Assembly: GCA_017591395.1 (NCBI GenBank)
Contig: WEDG01001500.1
Span: 124,001-188,000 of the forward strand
Reading direction: 5' to 3'
Length of the DNA: 64,000 nucleotides
Origin: Schistocephalus solidus
Lineage: Eukaryota; Platyhelminthes; Cestoda; Diphyllobothriidea; Diphyllobothriidae
The translations under genes and the position numbers were made by a program. The notes under the pieces were generated by a model. It ran no database searches, had not been told where the DNA came from, and was given only the letters and a program-made list of their open reading frames with translations. This document shows positions 34,190 to 46,020 of this stretch, piece by piece; positions within the stretch are counted from its first letter, which is position 1, and every line of letters starts with the position of its first letter.

Positions 34190-36560
34190 CCTACGCGGAC
34201 TCCCGTGTGTCGAGACACTACTCGACATTCTGTAAGCTGTAAACGATCGCCGTCATTTCGCTGGTCACGCTGCGGTCTCGGCACTCGAAAAAAATCAAGG
34301 TCACGCAAATTTCATAACAATGGCTTCTGCTGCACAGCCACCCCACTTAATTCCAGACGCGCTGACCTGCGGTCACTTGGCCGACTTCAGCCGAGACAAG
34401 TGCGTCCAAACAGTCGCAGCCGTCTGCTTGAACACGCTACCCTTCGGGCGAGGCTGGTCTTCAAGCGGAATCTCTGATTAAACATCTTGGCTTATCCGGC
34501 TTTGAACTATTTTTCTCATATTTACTTACATTATTAATGTTTTACTCTTCAGGTCAGTCATTCTTCCAGAAGTTTGTATACCTGATCGGATCTGCGTAGG
34601 CACATAGACTGGCCTGTGTAATATACCTGTTATTCTTATCACTGACTGATGCGCCGGAGTGCTTTGTAGCAGTATCAATGGATTTTTAGCATGATTTTGC
34701 TTAAAATGAAGTGATATGGAGCATTTTGTGAGGTGAAACGTTTACACCCAATTATGCGACCAATATTTTTAATATTTGCGCTAATCAGAATCGTTTTGTG
34801 GTTTGGGTTCCATTTTTCTTCCACTTAAGAGACCTTTAGTTTAGACGCTGGCAGCGTGCCATGCTATTGTCAGGAGCGTGGTACGCACCGACTGCTCAAG
34901 CTGGCAGGAAAATTGATCAGCGCCGGAGCCGAGAACAACTTCAGTGCTAATCGGCCTGTCTATAAACATCGGTGAATCCGAGGAGTATCTTAAACCTCGA
35001 ATGTACTGATTCCTCCTAACGGATGTACCAGCACAACAATGACCAACCATAGCCATGGAAAGGTTTGAAGATGACGACTGTCCCTGTGTTAAATTAATAG
35101 CGGAAGTCAGTTCCACGCATACACGCATTTGCGCTAACTTCGCATCAAATCAACAAAATTATGCGTAAAATAGGATCTAGGTCGATGTTTATCTAGAGGT
35201 GAGGTAAAACAGGAAAACAAATCATTGTTAAGCAAGTGTCGGAAAAAATGGAGTTTGTCACGTGCTAGTCACCAGTTGTGAAACTGCGATTCCCGGTCGA
35301 AAGAAGAGGAAGCGTTCACCGGGAGAGGTTTATTGGAGGTCTGACGTACATCGGCATATCATCGTTCTGTGTTATCATTTCGAGCACGCAAACATGCGTG
35401 TAAAGAGACAGAAGTACAGCAACCGAGGTCAGTACTGTATCTCAAATAGATGTCCCTTTTTAACCTCTTGATTCTTTCGTATTCTGTTAATTTATCCTAT
35501 GAACACAGTGAATGGAGCCATTTTCGCTGAAAATTTTGAATTACATTTCAAAATAAAGCGTATTCCTCTCTATTCTTCTCTGTTTCGAGTAGTTACTTCG
35601 CCTACCGATGTTCAGAGGCTGGAAGGTCATGTGCACAGTTCACATTATATGGTGACCCGATATTATTTGCATGCGGGTAATCAGTTAATCGAACCCCGAA
35701 TGTATTATTAATTCAGAAATTGTTCTCCTACGTACAAGATCAGATCGGCCTGATCGGGAAGTCCAATCCGGTGTACTGATCGCGCAGAGACTACCTACGA
35801 GTGATTCGGGCTAGAACTTTAGGGCTATTCGAGCATGTTCATTTGCACTTTGCTGCAAATTTAGATCGCGGAATACTCTTCCTGTGCTAGGGGAATGTCG
35901 TTCGCCCCCTGGTTAGCCAGCTGGTCAGTAGTTCAAAGATGTCGAGGTCCGATCTCTGAAAAGAAAAAAACACTAGAATAGAGGACCCAGTCAGACTTTA
36001 CAAGAATGTTACCAGCGAACAGAGTAGGATGGCAGTGGGAAAGGAACTCCCATCGTGAAGACCGTGAAGTGTTAGCCTTCGGCTGGGTGCTTAGTCTTTC
36101 CCTATATCGGGTTGGGTACAGTCGGTCACCGATGTTATGTAATGTTAACCAAAAGTCTGGAATGTGTGTTAGAGTGGGAGGGTTTACTCAACTTGGATCG
36201 TGATAAAGAATAGCTTACCGGTAATATTAGTCTTTAAGGCTACAATAGCATCAATAAAACACTGAAAAAGTTGTGAGATCCACTGATGAGCCGACCTACT
36301 CACAGTCGGGTGAAATGTGTGTTTGTATTAACAGTGTGCTAAAATATTATGCGAATAAAACTGCCCGCTTGGCAGACGTAATGTGCAGTCTTTTGTATAA
36401 ATTTATTGCAGGCAAACTTAATCTTTACGCAAACTTTGCCGTGAAATCTGAAAAAACGGTTCCAACCGCAGCGTCAAATTGAAAAATGTTTGGAGAGACT
36501 TAAATTCTCAGAGCCTACAGGAGAAAACAATGACACAAAAATTGTGATGCCAGGCGATAG
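34190..36560. other. No recognisable gene
   Basis: Frames up to 95 codons (34841-35128, -; 34205-34477, +) have no recognised domain. No repeat family named elsewhere is present. Confidence 0.4.
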
Positions 36561-36577
36561 TGTACACGCTGATATCA

Positions 36578-37118
<541 letters not shown>

Positions 37119-37204
37119 GCCAGCAACAGCAAAAACGACAGATAAGTGAAAGCCCGGTAGATTTTTATGTTGACCAAAGACTTTAAATGCACAAAGGAGT
37201 GGAA

Positions 37205-37555
37205 TTATCCTCTGCGTCCACCTAAACCCTCATTTCTCAGCGTAGGCAGTCGCGTGAATAGAGGGACACGTTGCGTCCGCTTGGGCGGCCTAGGGTGTGA
37301 GTGACGCATACCCTCGCCGCCAGGGCCACCGCCCACGCAGGATGCGACATGAGCGCACGTGACGTGGATCTCGGCGGTCCCGACGCTGCTGTCACTGCCG
37401 CCATCGCGAGTGCCGATGTGGTCGCTAGCCTCACTGCGTGCACACGCAGTGAGCAAGCCGACATAAAGACTTCGGTAGATTTACGACGCACACAGGGCCC
37501 AGGCCTATCGATGCTGGCGTTCATTGCGCGAGCGCGAGAACTAGCTATTGATTAA
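37205..37555. promoter_or_regulatory. CpG-rich island (candidate)
   Basis: A GC-rich and CpG-rich stretch of about 350 bp sits in AT-leaning surroundings, just after the trinucleotide array. It holds overlapping frames on both strands (84, 95 and 83 codons) without known motifs. It contains the palindrome at 37430-37453. It could be a promoter-associated island, a relic of a GC-rich element or a diverged coding exon; the sequence alone does not decide. Confidence 0.35.
37430..37453. repeat. Near-perfect palindrome CTCACTGCGTG-CA-CACGCAGTGAG
   Basis: The 11 bp arms are exactly complementary with a 2 bp centre, inside the CpG-rich island. This could be a dimeric factor site or a chance hairpin. 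Confidence 0.8.
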
Positions 37556-37559
37556 TCTT

Positions 37560-38250
37560 ACAGTTGCTAGGGCAACGCTCTGATTATTTAGGCTTTATAC
37601 TGATATTGTTTTTAATGACGGATACTTTTTCCAGATAACATTTATTGCCTTTCTCTGCTGGATTAGTGTTATCAACACAAGGTTTTCATAAACTTGCCTG
37701 GGAGTGGCATACAGGCGTTGGTCACCATGCGACTGCTTCTTACCATTTTTCCGTGTATTTATGGCGGAAACAATTTTCGAAGAAAATAAAGATAACGGTA
37801 GATTCTAGTCTCTGGGCTATTTTTTTAAGATCAGGCTGTCTCCTTAAAAAAATGCGTTCTGCAAACTTCAACTACGCCAAAATTGTTAGATTCAAACTGC
37901 ACACAGGTTGGTGAATAGGTAACTGTACACTTTCAATATTTTTGCATCATGAGAATTTTCTCTACCATTCTTATGAACACAATGTTTCCTATCTCTTCTC
38001 TGATCAGGTTGATATTGCAATGATATCCATTTTGGAACCAGCCGTTGCTCAGTTTAAAAAAATAATATAGAAGGAAACCGTTTTTAATAAAAAGTACTTT
38101 ACGCTTTTAGCAGTCATCGAGTAAGAAGGATAAAAACATCGAAATAAGAGCTTTCCAATCTAACTTACACTTTCGGCTTTGGAAAGCATATCCTCAGTGC
38201 GATTAAGTAATAGCAATGTTGTAAGATCTCGAGTAAATAGTAAAAAATTA
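37560..38250. other. No recognisable gene
   Basis: AT-rich; one 89-codon frame (37645-37914, +) without motifs. Confidence 0.4.
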
Positions 38251-38264
38251 CTTTTGTCAGTCTC

Positions 38265-38663
38265 GGTAACTATGGCTTGTATGGCCGCCTACAGAGGGCA
38301 TGGGAATAGGAACTGCCCCGCTCACTTAAAATAGATGGTATTTTGATAAAGTTCAAGAATGGTAAATCTTCCCATGTCTTAAGGTTAACACTGACCCTAA
38401 CCTAAAAATAAACTATAACCTTAATCTTGACCCTAAACCTAAACCTTACAGTTAACACGAACCCAACCTTAATCCCTTAACATAATCCTGACCCTGTCTC
38501 TAACTCTGAACTTAACCCTAACCTTAAAAATAACCCCAAACTTAGCTCTAACCCTAACCTTAATCTTAAATCTAATTTCCCCGGAATTTGTCGTTTAGCC
38601 GCGTGCATTGTAGGTGGTTCTTATTCCTATGTCCTATTTAGGCGGCCATGTAGTGACCCGACC
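38265..38663 (-). mobile_element. TIR element with TTAGGG-like core, opposite orientation
   Basis: The left end GGTAACTATGGCTTGTATGG, then CCGCCTACAGAGGGCATGGG, aligns with the family TIR. The right end GTTCTTATTCCTATGTCCTA, then TTTAGGCGGCCATG, is its inverse. The core is CCCTAA/CCTTAA-like over 38385-38570, and GGAATTTGTCGTTTAGCCGCG corresponds to the GCGCTAAATTCC module reversed. The outer right end is unclear because it merges into TGTAGTGACCCGACC, which resembles the start of the LTR-like repeat. No matching target duplication was found. Confidence 0.7.
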
Positions 38664-38736
38664 GAATTTTTTCTCTGCCATTTGATATGACCACGATATG
38701 GAGAACTTAGTTACCGACACCCTGTCGTAAAGCGAG

Positions 38737-39031
38737 ATGGAGGTCATCAACCACTCCGGCCCATCAAGTCCTGGCTATGGTTCCGTTCCCAATCCAGCCG
38801 AGCAGCCCCTCCATCAGCGCCAGCACCCGGACCTCCTTCCCAATATCGGTTGTCTTACTTCTACTGCCAGTGGTATCTCTTCACTCAACCCAAAAAATAC
38901 GGACACGTCATACGGATTTGCCGTCGACATGCAACCCAACAAACCAACCAGCGGCTTTCTCCAGCCGCCCTCTCAACCTGGTTCCATCCTGACAACTGCA
39001 GCTGCCCACGCGGCCCACAAAACTACCGTTG
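38737..39031 (+). CDS. Possible first coding exon, unidentified protein
   Basis: An ATG in the context AAGCGAGATGG opens a frame of 98 codons rich in Ser, Pro, Gln and Asn (MEVINHSGPSSPGYGSVPNP at the start, ending near AAHAAHKTTV). It runs into G|GTAGGT at 39031/39032, a good splice-donor match, and stops shortly after at 39055-39057. The low-complexity, non-repetitive composition resembles the disordered N-terminus of a transcription factor, but I recognise no family. It lies between a TIR element and an LTR-like repeat, so it may instead be the start of a gag-like ORF. No downstream exon was identified. Confidence 0.3.
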
Positions 39032-39114
39032 GTAGGTACCTCATTCACTCAATTTAACTATTCTTCCTCCATTCGGCCTTTTTCACCTGAACTCCGGTCT
39101 GGGAAGGGAGCATT

Positions 39115-39472
39115 TGTAGTGACCCAACGCCGTGCGCATGTGGAACGGTGAGCCTCTCGCGTCTACATGCCCGTGCGTACCAGTGGCTGTCGGGTCCTCG
39201 ACAATCCTGGCTGTCCACACGGGCCAATCATCTTCAAGGTTTACTCACACCTACCCACGCTGGAGTCCCCGTGACGACCGCACGACCTCACACACTTGGG
39301 ACGTCGCATGCGCGGCGGTTGGACGTGCCTCGTCTGGCAGCCAACTTCCTCCAACCTCTTCTGCGATAGTTTTGTACAGAATAAACTATCCTCCTAACTG
39401 GTGTCCCACCTCTTATCTCCTTCTACGGAACCAGGCCAGGTCGTAGCGGCCAAGGGTCTCTCCTATCAACTT
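39115..39472 (+). repeat. LTR-like dispersed repeat, copy 1 (358 bp)
   Basis: About 85% identical to 48081-48436 by eye over its full length. It opens TGTAGTGACCCAACGCCGTG and contains GTTTTGTACAGAATAAACTA with a polyadenylation-type AATAAA. It ends near CTCCTATCAACTT. The size, leading TG and AATAAA suggest a solo LTR, but no terminal CA, clear target duplication, primer-binding site or pol gene is seen. Confidence 0.7.
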
Positions 39473-39947
39473 AGGCATCCTTACTACATTTTCCTCGCAC
39501 GTCGTATATTCTAATACTCCGAGTAGTAGCAGCGTATGGTTTTCTCTGGGTAAAATACGACCTACGACGGTTGTTTAACCTGTGGAACCTGCACTGACAG
39601 CGAGCATAACGCATACACCACCCAGGCACGATAGCGCGACTGCGCGTTCTTCTGTGGGCTTTCCCGAAAGCCACTCCGCCGCAAAACTGTTCATAAACTC
39701 GGATGCAGGCAAACAGTAAGTCGAATCCATTGCCCTGCCGGGCTAAACAATTATGACGCTCAGTTGCAGTACGTAAACTAGGCACAGGGCCTATGCCGAG
39801 AAGCCGGCGCAAACTCCAAAACTGGATGAGGCTTTGCGCGCTGTGTTTGCTGGACACATTAATTTCGGTCTTGTCTGACAACGTTGTCAATGCGATCCCA
39901 ACGAAACCGATAGTGGTAGTATCTTCCAGTGGATATTTGTCACACAA
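39471..39947 (-). other. Unassigned 158-codon open frame
   Basis: This is the longest open frame in the window that is neither RT-related nor microsatellite. It abuts the LTR-like repeat. The predicted product is basic towards its C-terminus, with several Cys and clusters such as CRFHRLNNRRRSYF. I recognise no domain and no splice or poly(A) context supports it. It may be a chance frame or part of an element internal region. Confidence 0.25.
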
Positions 39948-39959
39948 GCGCGTTTACAG

Positions 39960-41150
39960 TACGGTATACTAATGTTGCCCCTTTACTAATTTATTTTTTG
40001 CTCTTGTATTTTTCATTCACAGCAAGGTAAAATCAAATAAATAATGGGACTGGTAGCTTAATGACTGACTTTTTCTTTGTCAATGCAAGGAAGGTGAACT
40101 AGGTAAATTTGATATGTCACAAGAGTCCTGTAAAGAAAGTAGGATTCAATGAAATAAGGAAAGCATATATATATATATATATATTGTACCTAGGTACTCA
40201 AACAATTCAAAATTATGTAAAGTCTTTCAGAAAAATAAAAACTTAAAACTATTTTTGTGCGCTGACTATTACTAAGGAAGAGATCAAAAATACGTTTGCA
40301 CACTAAAGATATTCAAAACAGGGTGGTATATGTACTATCCAATCCCTAATTAGCTGTGCAGTACGACTAAAAGAAGGAAAATAACTGCATAACATATTCA
40401 AGGAATCACAGCTCCTCCGAGTGTCTCTCTTCAAGCAGAGAATGGTCTTCTGTCGGGCTTCTTTGGGTGAGGCTTCGTCGCAGGGGCTGGGTTTATGATC
40501 GAAGAATCAAGATATTTTGGTTCGCTGATGCTGTTCTTTTTATATGGGTGGGCAGGGTTCTGTAGGATTCCGCGACTGGATTTAAGCCATTTATCGTTAT
40601 CAGAGCACATTAAAACAGGACTGCCTGTTGTGTGGTTAGCTGCTTCCAACTCTTCCATCCAATAGCTCATCGTCATCGCTCAAACCTGATGCAGTGTACA
40701 TCTGCTGTTAACACTAGTATAAATTTTATAATATTTTGCGAAATTAAAGTTAACATTTATTTACTATTAAATAATAGAAAATCAACCACAATATTTTCCA
40801 ATAATTATGCAACCATTAACGTTGGGGATAAACTTTGCTACTAAGTACCGTAACGAGATAGTTCAGTAAGTTACCTAACAAGAAACTTTTTCATAGGAAA
40901 GTGATTACCTGTACGTCTTTAATTTTCCCCAGAGCAATAGCGGAATGTTATTAAAATTTTTCTTGCCGATTGTACATTTTAACGCAAGAACGTCTATAAA
41001 TATCTTGAAAAATTAACTACAAGCACTTTCACAGGTTTTTTCGAGGAATTTGAAAATTTCACAGATCTGTCAAAAATCGCGGATACAAGTTTAATAGGTT
41101 TCAGTAAACATTTCCGAATCTAGAAATTCAAACTCACAAGGTATGACTGT
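39960..41150. other. No recognisable gene; AT-rich
   Basis: Short frames only, with an (AT)n run at about 40165-40184. Confidence 0.4.
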
Positions 41151-41249
41151 ACTACAAACATGCCTACTAATAAAGCACTTCGTGTCTACCACAATGTGAA
41201 CGCTGTCGGGACACCAAGGACGCCCGCCACGACCAACACTAGCAGAATA

Positions 41250-41400
41250 GACGGAGTGTCACTGCGACCGCACGTCGTAATCATGCATCGGCCTGATTGG
41301 TCACCTGCGAAACCAGTGCAGCATGCGGGAGAACCAACACCTGGAGCCTCAACCATCACTCATCGCACCCTTCGCCTCTGCCTAGTCTGTGCCGAGACAC
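41250..41400 (+). pseudogene. Orphan zinc-finger fragment of the non-LTR family
   Basis: The plus strand reads CHCDRTS-stop-SCIGLIGHLRNQC, matching the finger CPHCDRTF..ISLIGHLRIH of copy A (22360-22420). The following linker matches at DNA level (GGAGAACCAACACCTGGAGC, then CATCGCACCC). Only this 3' piece is present; RT and endonuclease are absent. It is a 5'-truncated insertion or a remnant of a larger decayed copy. Confidence 0.7.
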
Positions 41401-41529
41401 TCGAACGTCAAGCGGGATTTCCGCTTTCAAAGATATTACTCCAGGCTCCTACATTAACTTCCCACATTACAAAACTGAAATGGAAGCGGAGAAAAGTGGT
41501 TAGCGTCTGACGTATTCCCACTACCCTAG

Positions 41530-41930
41530 AGGACATTTTAGGGGCTATTAGCTTCCACCGCTACCTCCCAAGTCAGGGAAGCTAGGCTGGGAAAATAGCC
41601 TTTATTTTGGACAGAGGACACAACCGTTTGCAGGCTGCAGTTCAGTCGCGCCAGGTGCCTTCTGTCTAACTCGCACATACACGCATCAAGGGTTGGGTTA
41701 AGCCTCAGGCGTGGGAGCCCGCGCGAGCGGGACAGACAAAGCTCTGGGGGCGGGGGGGAGAGGGAAGGTACTCGCAGCATGGGCGCGGGTCACAGTCACC
41801 GCAGAGCCCCCGCCCCTTCCCCCAGCTCTGGGAGCTCCTAAAAAGTAGTGAACATGCGCAGCGTGAGCTTACTGTATGCACCAAGTGCTCGTTCGGACGC
41901 GCTAAAGCGTGCACTCAAGTCACCTCAACA
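41530..41930. other. GC-rich stretch with G- and C-runs
   Basis: A G-rich run (GGGGGCGGGGGGGAGAGGG, 41746-41764) and a C-rich run (GCCCCCGCCCCTTCCCCC, 41805-41822) face each other across about 40 bp. Frames of 69-80 codons on the minus strand have no motifs. It could be a GC-rich element leader or an island; I cannot assign it. Confidence 0.35.
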
Positions 41931-42324
41931 ACTGCCTGTCCACCACCAGGGTCGCCAAGTCTAGTCAACTGGGGTATCGCAATATGGATAGACAGACGGG
42001 CAGGCTTTATCGCCGTTGTGAATGCCACAAACCTCTTCTACTAACGTAGTGGGCCCGGCAATGGTTTAGATGATGCATCTTCTTCACTTCATCCGCTCAC
42101 ACTCACCTTGCTACACTTGCAAGACGGCTGGAGATGGGCGTGAACGCAATGGCTGACAAATCTAACGACTATCTGCACACTACACATGCTCCAGGAGGGT
42201 CTCGGATAGCACAAAAGCCATAAAGGTCATGTTAGCAAGGTGCCATTTCAGCCTGTGTAGCAAATGTTTATATACTCCCCTCCCCCTGACAGCACACAGG
42301 AATGAGAACCCTCCTCTACCCCTC

Positions 42325-42455
42325 CCCCGCGTAATACAGGTAGTTTTGCGCTACTTTCCAGGAAGATTAGCTAATCTCGTCTTCCAACCCAAACCTTAAC
42401 CGTATCCCTTATTGCCTTGGAAATTAGCAAAAAGCCACCGTTCTCATTGCTTTTT
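42325..42455. mobile_element. Short inverted-ended element with CCCTAA-like core
   Basis: The left GGTAGTTTTGCGCTACTTTCC and the right GGAAATTAGCAAAAAGCCACC are inverted relatives of each other. Both resemble the GGCTTTGCGCTAAATTCC module of the TTAGGG-core family. ACCCAAACCTTAACC lies between. It is probably a small relative of the 11.3 kb element. Confidence 0.5.
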
Positions 42456-42459
42456 GGGG

Positions 42460-43700
42460 TAAGTGTAAGGAATTCCTATCACAACATAAAACTCAGTCCT
42501 GAGAAATACGGAATTCCCACGTCAGTTGGCTACCTTCTAGGCTACACATAATGCCATGTCGTAATGGATGCAAATGCGTATTAACGAGGGATGCGCTGAT
42601 GTGCCATGCGAATTCGTTCCCGCGTACCAGCCTCACTACCTCTTACCTCTCCCATTCACCACTTAGCTACAAGAGCCAGTTAAACAATCAGGGGAAGGAT
42701 TCGACATAGTCGCTGACAGGGTTTCAGAGCCTCCGTCTTAGGCTAACCACATGCATTTACCGCTTAACAAAGGTCTCTTGCATACTTGACACAGCCCAAC
42801 GAACTCGTGCCCGTATGACCTCATGTTACGCAACGCATCTGCGACGCAACATGTGTTCGAGGGGGTGTGTATATGTGTACGTGGAAATCTGAAATAGCAG
42901 GACGACAAAAAGAGAAGAATGACTTGGCAAATGTGGGGAACATATTTTTACTTCAACTTTTCGAGCCACCCAGATTCAACTGTTGAAGAGCCACATGTAC
43001 AGCTCTCATCGTACAACGCCTTTTGCCGATTGTGGATATGAATCGGACCCCATTCCAGCATGATATGTATCGCCGCCACCCTCGTTGAACGTGATGATAT
43101 CTGATCGCACCAAACCTTTCAAATTGTCACTGTCTCCAGTCTAGTGAAAATCATACAACCGGAGGTAGGTTTATGTTGCAGTTTACTGAGCATTTGGTGG
43201 ACGGTCGGGCCCGGCATTGGTTTCTCCCTCCAGACTTCGGTCTAACCTCTGAACGGCTAACTGGTGAGTATTTATTGGCCTTTACAGTCGCCAGTCGTTT
43301 ACTCGTTGTAGACATCCGCGGACATGCCCGGGACCGTGATGAGGTTTTTTGGTCACATCACTTCCCATCTGGCTACTGATTCAGGCATGTGAATAACTCC
43401 TATTTCGAGGCTCGATAGCATCTGGCCACGGCCTCTGAAAACTCGGATAGATGGAATGCTTCTTCGTGGATTCGGCAGACTGGCCTCTTAATTACAATTC
43501 CTTCGGGTCATTTGGCTCCACTCACATTACGCTAGCGGATGGTTGTCGGATCTGAGGAGCTTGGCGACTGGTGTACGGCAGTGACCTTACACCCGCGGGT
43601 CTAGTGTGTGCAGGGGTGGGTGTGTAGGGGTACTCGTTAGGGGTAGCATCACACAGCTAGCATTTGGTCGATCCATTTGTCACGCACAGGTGGTGAATGC
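42460..43700. other. No recognisable gene
   Basis: A 68-codon frame (43173-43379) has no motif. GC rises towards 43.7 kb, where the leader of non-LTR copy B may begin. Confidence 0.35.
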
Positions 43701-43977
43701 TCCCGTGGCCGCCTCTAACTGGTACCCAACTCTCACCTGGGGCTCCTCGAAGTAGGGTTCTTCCCAGCGGCCAAACCCCGGGCGACCACCACGACCGGCA
43801 GGCTAAACCAGGTGAGGGTCTCCAGTGTTGTGTGTGCCTCCACGCCCGGTATATCTGACTCCCGAACTTCCCACCTCCCCCCTCTCAAAAAGTCCTACGG
43901 TGGGGGCGACAGCAACCCCGTAGGCGGCCCAGGCTAACTCGGGTCACTCTCCCTTTAAAACAAAACCATGACCCATA

Positions 43978-44709
43978 GTGGAGTTCGGCAGCCATCTGGG
44001 ATGTCTGAGCAGCACTATTAGGGGCAGCACTGCTTGCCTCCTCGCAGAGGAAGGGGCTAGAAAATATGCCCTAAAAATGCTGGGTCTCACGTGTTCTGCA
44101 GCCGGCCGCGGCTCGCAGATCGCAAAATACGCGGTCGTACATCGCAAACAAATAACAATACCCCCGTCCCCATCCCCGTGCCATACCCTCCAGGCTGCTC
44201 GAGTGGGTCCACTCACACTAGCAGCCTGGAATGTTCGTTCCCTTTTAGACAATCCTAGGAGCCACCGGCCGGAACGGAGGACGGTGCTTGTCGCTCGGGA
44301 ACTGGCACGCTACAAGGTGGAAATTGCAGCTCCCAGCGAGACCCGATTCTCTGAGCAGTGTCAGTTGGAGGAGGTGGGTGCCGGCTACGCCTTCTTCTGG
44401 AGCGGCCGGCTAAAGGCAGAGCGACGCAACGCTAGAGTCGCCTTTACCATCCGTAACGACATCGTGGGACGTCTGCCCTGTCTGTCGCAGGGTAGCAATG
44501 AACGCCTGATGAGCCTCCGCCTGCCTCTTCAGGGAGACAATTTCGCTGTGGGACTATGTTCTCGTCCGGAGGCGAGATCGACAGGATGTGCTGGTAACCA
44601 AGGCGATCCGCGATGCCGATATTTATACGGATCACCGCATCGTCATCTCCCAGATGAGGCTCTGACTTCAACCCCGCTGAAGGCACCAAGGAAAGCGGCC
44701 GCCAGGTAA
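43978..44709 (+). pseudogene. APE-type endonuclease with internal deletion, copy B
   Basis: The frame contains TLAAWNVRSLLDNPRSHRPE, the catalytic-Glu box APSETRF and GYAFFWSGRLKAERRNARVA, then RLPCLSQGSNERLMSLRLPL. At GDNFA it jumps into sequence matching the [10 protein letters not shown] region of copy A. About 320 bp, corresponding to 19312-19637 of copy A, are missing, including the GDFNAR metal-site box. The terminal His box (YTDHRIVISQMRL) is kept in another frame. The upstream part of the 243-codon frame is leader sequence. Confidence 0.85.
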
Positions 44710-44769
44710 GTTAATTACACTTTTGGTTAAATTTACCTGCTCACTGTTTTGATTTCAGCAAACAGATAA

Positions 44770-46020
44770 CCGAGAAACTTGAGAACTTGCATGCTCCAGA
44801 TAATAACTGCACCGTGGAAACACGATGGTGTCAACTGCGAAATGTCATTTAGTCCACCGCCCTCGAAGTCCTTGGACGCGCACGCCGTCAGCTCCAGGAC
44901 TGGTTTGACGACAATGACGCCGAAATCAGCAACTTACTCGTGGAGAAGTATGGACTACACAAAGCCTACCTGGACCTTCGGAATGACGCCACCAAAGCAG
45001 CCTTTATTGAGATGTCACCGCCTTCTACGGCAACGGCTCCCGGGAGATACAGGACGCCTGGATGATCCGAAAGGCTGAGGAAATTTAGGGGTATGCGGAC
45101 CGCAATGAAATGAAAAACGTTTTAAAAGCCATCAAGGCCACCTACGGCCCGTGTATAAAGGGGACCGCACCGCTGCTCAGCTCTGTTGGCACAACACTGT
45201 TGACAGAGAAATTTCAAATTCTGAAGCGCTTGGCCGAACACTTTAGAATTGTCCTTAATTGCTCATCAGCCATCTCCGATGCTGCTATTGACCGGCTCCC
45301 TCAAGTGGACACGAACAATGACTTGGAACTCCCGCCTTCCCTACCAGAAATCATCCGGGCCGTGCAGCCAATTTCCAGCGGTAAAGCACCGGGATCCGAT
45401 GCAATCCCATCGGAAGTCTACACGCATGGTGGGCCCCCGCTGATGGCAGAACTCACAACACTCTTCCAGGAGATGTGGTGCCAAGGACAAGTTCCTCAGG
45501 ATTCCAAAGATGCGACCATCGTCCATCTCTTCAATCGAAAGGGGAACCGGCAGCTTTGTGATAATCACAGAGGCATCTCTTTGCTCAAAATCGTCGGGAA
45601 GATCTTCACCCGATTCCTTCTCATTTGTCTGAACGGTCACCGAGAGCAGGGCCTGCTTCCGGAAAGCCAATGTGGCTTCCGCCGATACCGCGGAACAACT
45701 GACATGATCTTTGTCGCAAGCCAGCTACAAGAGAAGTGCCAGGTGATGCGAACTCACCTATACACTACCTTCGTGGATCTAACGAAAGCCTTTGACACGG
45801 TGAATCGCGACGGACTGAAGTGAAATTCATGCAGAAATTCGGCTGTCCTGAGCGGTTTACGCACATGGTGCGTCAGCTTCATGACGGGATGACGGCGCGC
45901 GTCACTGACAACGGGACGGTATCCGAAGCATGCGTAGTGACCAACGGAGTGAAGCAGGGCTGCGTATTGGACCACACCCTGTTCAGTCTCATGTTCTCGG
46001 CTATGCTGATAGACGCCTAA
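44770..46020 (+). pseudogene. Reverse transcriptase, fingers and palm start, copy B
   Basis: The segment at 45110-45823 reads through NVLKAIKATYGPCIKGTAPL, ISSGKAPGSDAIPSEVYTHG, HRGISLLKIVGKIFTRFLL, LLPESQCGFRRYRGTTDMIF and motif A FVDLTKAFDTVNRDG. A TGA follows at 45821-45823. Reading resumes in another frame with FGCPERFTHMVRQLHDGMTA and motif B GVKQGCVLDHTLFSLMFSAM, ending in a TAA at 46018-46020. A TAG near 45087 replaces the CAG of copy A. These motifs are typical of non-LTR RTs that use APE endonucleases. Confidence 0.92.

Noticed and set aside
41741..41822. A strong hairpin between the G-rich and C-rich runs
   Set aside because: The complementarity is largely due to homopolymer-like G and C runs and the arms do not align well beyond them.
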